Shown here: positions 5,292 to 6,746 of the stretch, in pieces
Layout of the letters: each line of letters begins with the position of its first letter
Position numbering within the stretch: position 1 is the stretch's first letter
From: Clostridia bacterium
Lineage (GTDB): Bacteria; Bacillota; Clostridia; Oscillospirales; Acutalibacteraceae
DNA length: 6,746 nucleotides
NCBI GenBank assembly: GCA_017442445.1
Contig: JAFRZS010000009.1
Span: forward strand, 1-6,746
Reading direction: 5' to 3'
Made by a program: the position numbers and the translations under genes
Notes under the pieces: model-generated
What the model saw: the letters and a program-made list of their open reading frames with translations, nothing else
What the model was told of the DNA's origin: nothing
Database searches by the model: none

Positions 5292-6646
5292 TATTCATTC
5301 TCCTTTATCCATTTATCAAGCTCGTTGTATTTTTTAAGCCATGTGATGAGATATACATTATCAATATCCCACTTTTCAAGCTCGTCCATAATATCATCAT
5401 TATCGTCGTTGGGGAGTATTGTAATTTTATCTCTTGAAATTCCGCCGTAGAGCAATCTGTTTGCTGTGTCATATGCAACAGCCTCAGAGAAGCAGATGTA
5501 ATGCTCAATATCCGATGCTTCAAGACGGCTGACATCAACATCAAATGCATAGAAAGTATTGGTGTAGTAAGGGTCAAAATCCTTTAATTCCTCAAGTCCT
5601 AAAAGCATAACCTTTTTGCGTTTGTCGGAAATGATGTAATCAAATGCTGTCTGCAGAGTTTCAGGATTTTCCTGCTTGATTCTGATATATTTGATTTCTT
5701 TTGTTTTATACTTAAGTGTTTCCATTCTGCCGCTAATGTTTTTGAATGTGGAGAATGCGTGCTGAAGCTGTTCGTCAGTAAATCCGAACTGTCTGCAAAG
5801 CGCAATTGCCAATGCATAGTTATAATAGAAAAACGGTTCGCGGTTGTTTACGGTAAATTTCTTTTCGCCTACTGTAAATGTGCCGTTTTCAAAATCATTG
5901 TTTGTAAGGAAAACATCGGGATTGTCACCGCTTGAAAATGCACATGATGTACAAGCAAAGTGGCCGACATTGTCAACATTGTAATAATCAAATTTGATGT
6001 TGTTTCCACAGTGAGGACAGGGTAAAGATACATCAAAGAAGGAATTTTTCTCAAATGATTTTGAGTTTCTTTCAAGTCCGTAATATGTTACCTCAGATAC
6101 AAATTTTTCAAGCGATTTTACACGCGGTTCTTCATTGTTGAGATATAAATGTGTGTCACCGCTGACAACCGCTTTTATCTTCTGATAGATATAGTCAGGT
6201 TCACCGTTGCGCTGTACCTGGTCTTTCTGAATGTTTGTGATGCATACATGCTTTGCAGGAAGATATGCATAGATATACTGGAGATATCTTTCGTCAACCT
6301 CCATAACAAGATACTCACCGTTGAGCTTTCCCGAAAGACTTGCATCGTTTAAAAGTGCCGTTGCAACACCGCCCATGAGATTTGCACCCTCAAGGTTAGA
6401 AATAACCTTTTTGCCGTTGCTTCTCAATGTATGAACGATCATGTTGTTAGTAGTTGATTTTCCGTTAGTGCCTGTGATAAAGATTACCTTGTTGTAATCA
6501 ATACCTTCAAACTGCTTTATAAAATCCTTCTGAATTTTACAAGCAATTGCACCCGGCTTGTTTGTGCCGCCGTTTTTCACAATTTTGCAAAATAAGGACA
6601 CCGCCTTACCTGCCCATAAAGCCAATAGAAATTTCAATCTGTTCAT
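5291..6646 (-). CDS. MurT-like Mur ligase with zinc ribbon and DUF1727 domain
   Basis: A 451-residue ATP-dependent ligase of the Mur family. MurT activates the D-Glu carboxylate of lipid II for amidation to D-isoglutamine at the inner membrane face. It shows a hydrophobic N-terminal helix (LKFLLALWAGKAVSLF), P-loop GTNGKSTT at 59-66, VMEVDE at 114-119 (Mg/ATP acid), a four-Cys zinc site (CPHC at 210-213, CTSC at 232-235), YNYALAI with the adenine-side Asn at 276, and SGRME at 305-309 opening DUF1727. In S. aureus MurT the motif NDNAADGRD precedes SWIYDAD; here the matching stretch (about 350-363) is LEELKDFDPYYTN, while the acid completing the GatD triad appears kept as Asp369 (AFDVD). I chose ATG at 6646 because AGGAG lies 7 bases upstream; a TTG at 6661 overlaps that site and is rejected. 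First gene of the operon. Confidence 0.85.
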   Translation of the reverse strand: MNRLKFLLALWAGKAVSLFCKIVKNGGTNKPGAIACKIQKDFIKQFEGIDYNKVIFITGTNGKSTTNNMIVHTLRSNGKKVISNLEGANLMGGVATALLNDASLSGKLNGEYLVMEVDERYLQYIYAYLPAKHVCITNIQKDQVQRNGEPDYIYQKIKAVVSGDTHLYLNNEEPRVKSLEKFVSEVTYYGLERNSKSFEKNSFFDVSLPCPHCGNNIKFDYYNVDNVGHFACTSCAFSSGDNPDVFLTNNDFENGTFTVGEKKFTVNNREPFFYYNYALAIALCRQFGFTDEQLQHAFSTFKNISGRMETLKYKTKEIKYIRIKQENPETLQTAFDYIISDKRKKVMLLGLEELKDFDPYYTNTFYAFDVDVSRLEASDIEHYICFSEAVAYDTANRLLYGGISRDKITILPNDDNDDIMDELEKWDIDNVYLITWLKKYNELDKWIKENE

Positions 6647-6696
6647 AAATCTTCTCCTCAATTCCGATTTATATTGTATCCCATTTTAACCCATAA

Positions 6697-6725
6697 ATTA
6701 TATCACACCTCAACACCTTTTTCAA
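6697..6725 (-). promoter_or_regulatory. Sigma-A promoter of the murT-like operon
   Basis: On the - strand, -35 TTGAAA (6720-6725), a 17-bp spacer, and -10 TATAAT (6697-6702) preceded by TGA, which gives an extended -10. The start would lie near 6690, leaving a leader of about 44 nt before the ATG at 6646. No terminator-like or riboswitch-like fold was seen in that leader. Confidence 0.8.
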
Positions 6726-6746
6726 TATCTTTTTGATTGTAATACA

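Noticed and set aside
6647..6661. TTG start giving a MurT-like protein five residues longer
   Set aside because: This codon overlaps the AGGAG ribosome binding site that correctly serves the ATG at 6646.
6647..6690. Riboswitch or attenuator in the leader of the murT-like operon
   Set aside because: The leader is only about 44 nt and shows no stable hairpin or T-run.

Overview
The window looks like chromosomal DNA of a low-GC, Gram-positive gut-type Clostridia (Oscillospiraceae/Ruminococcaceae-like). This is inferred from the AT-rich sequence, strong AGGAGG-type ribosome binding sites, near-consensus sigma-A promoters, a MurT/GatD-type peptidoglycan pair, a SLOG-fold protein of the type common in Firmicutes, and a DUF4143 ATPase. 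No rRNA or other taxonomic marker is present, so the genus is not claimed.

Layout from left to right. (1) Bases 1-882, + strand: the 3' part of a GT4-type glycosyltransferase, open at the window edge and closed by a hairpin terminator (934-976). (2) About 886-3320: an accessory-looking segment. It holds a SLOG-family protein gene (- strand), a divergently transcribed XRE-type repressor (+ strand), a bidirectional terminator, and an AAA/DUF4143 ATPase gene (- strand). A 40-bp repeat with 10-bp inverted ends occurs once just after the glycosyltransferase and twice around the ATPase promoter, so the three genes lie between copies of the same element. (3) 3295-3492: a non-coding scar containing half of the ATPase terminator and a 7-bp-period repeat. 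(4) 3493-6646, - strand: a three-gene operon with its promoter at the right edge, in the order MurT-like Mur ligase, GatD-like amidotransferase, PLP-dependent alanine/ornithine-type racemase. The genes are joined by a 1-nt overlap and a 2-nt gap.

How the genes may work together. In known systems MurT and GatD form a complex that amidates the D-glutamate of lipid II, with GatD releasing ammonia from glutamine. Here the GatD-like protein lacks the catalytic Cys (Val94) and the catalytic His (Leu192), although its fold landmarks are kept. The MurT-like protein keeps its ATP and zinc sites but has a diverged C-terminal motif. The operon therefore probably does not encode a standard glutamine-dependent lipid II amidotransferase. 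A Mur-type ligase with a non-hydrolysing GatD-like partner and a D-amino-acid-producing racemase is the most interesting biological proposal in the window, and it is an inference.

The second notable point is regulatory. The ATPase core promoter (TTGACT-N17-TATAAT) fills the 35-bp gap between two near-identical copies of the 40-bp element, one over the transcription start and one just upstream of -35. The SLOG/XRE intergenic region has an 11-bp direct repeat at 20-bp spacing, placed as an operator over the SLOG promoter.
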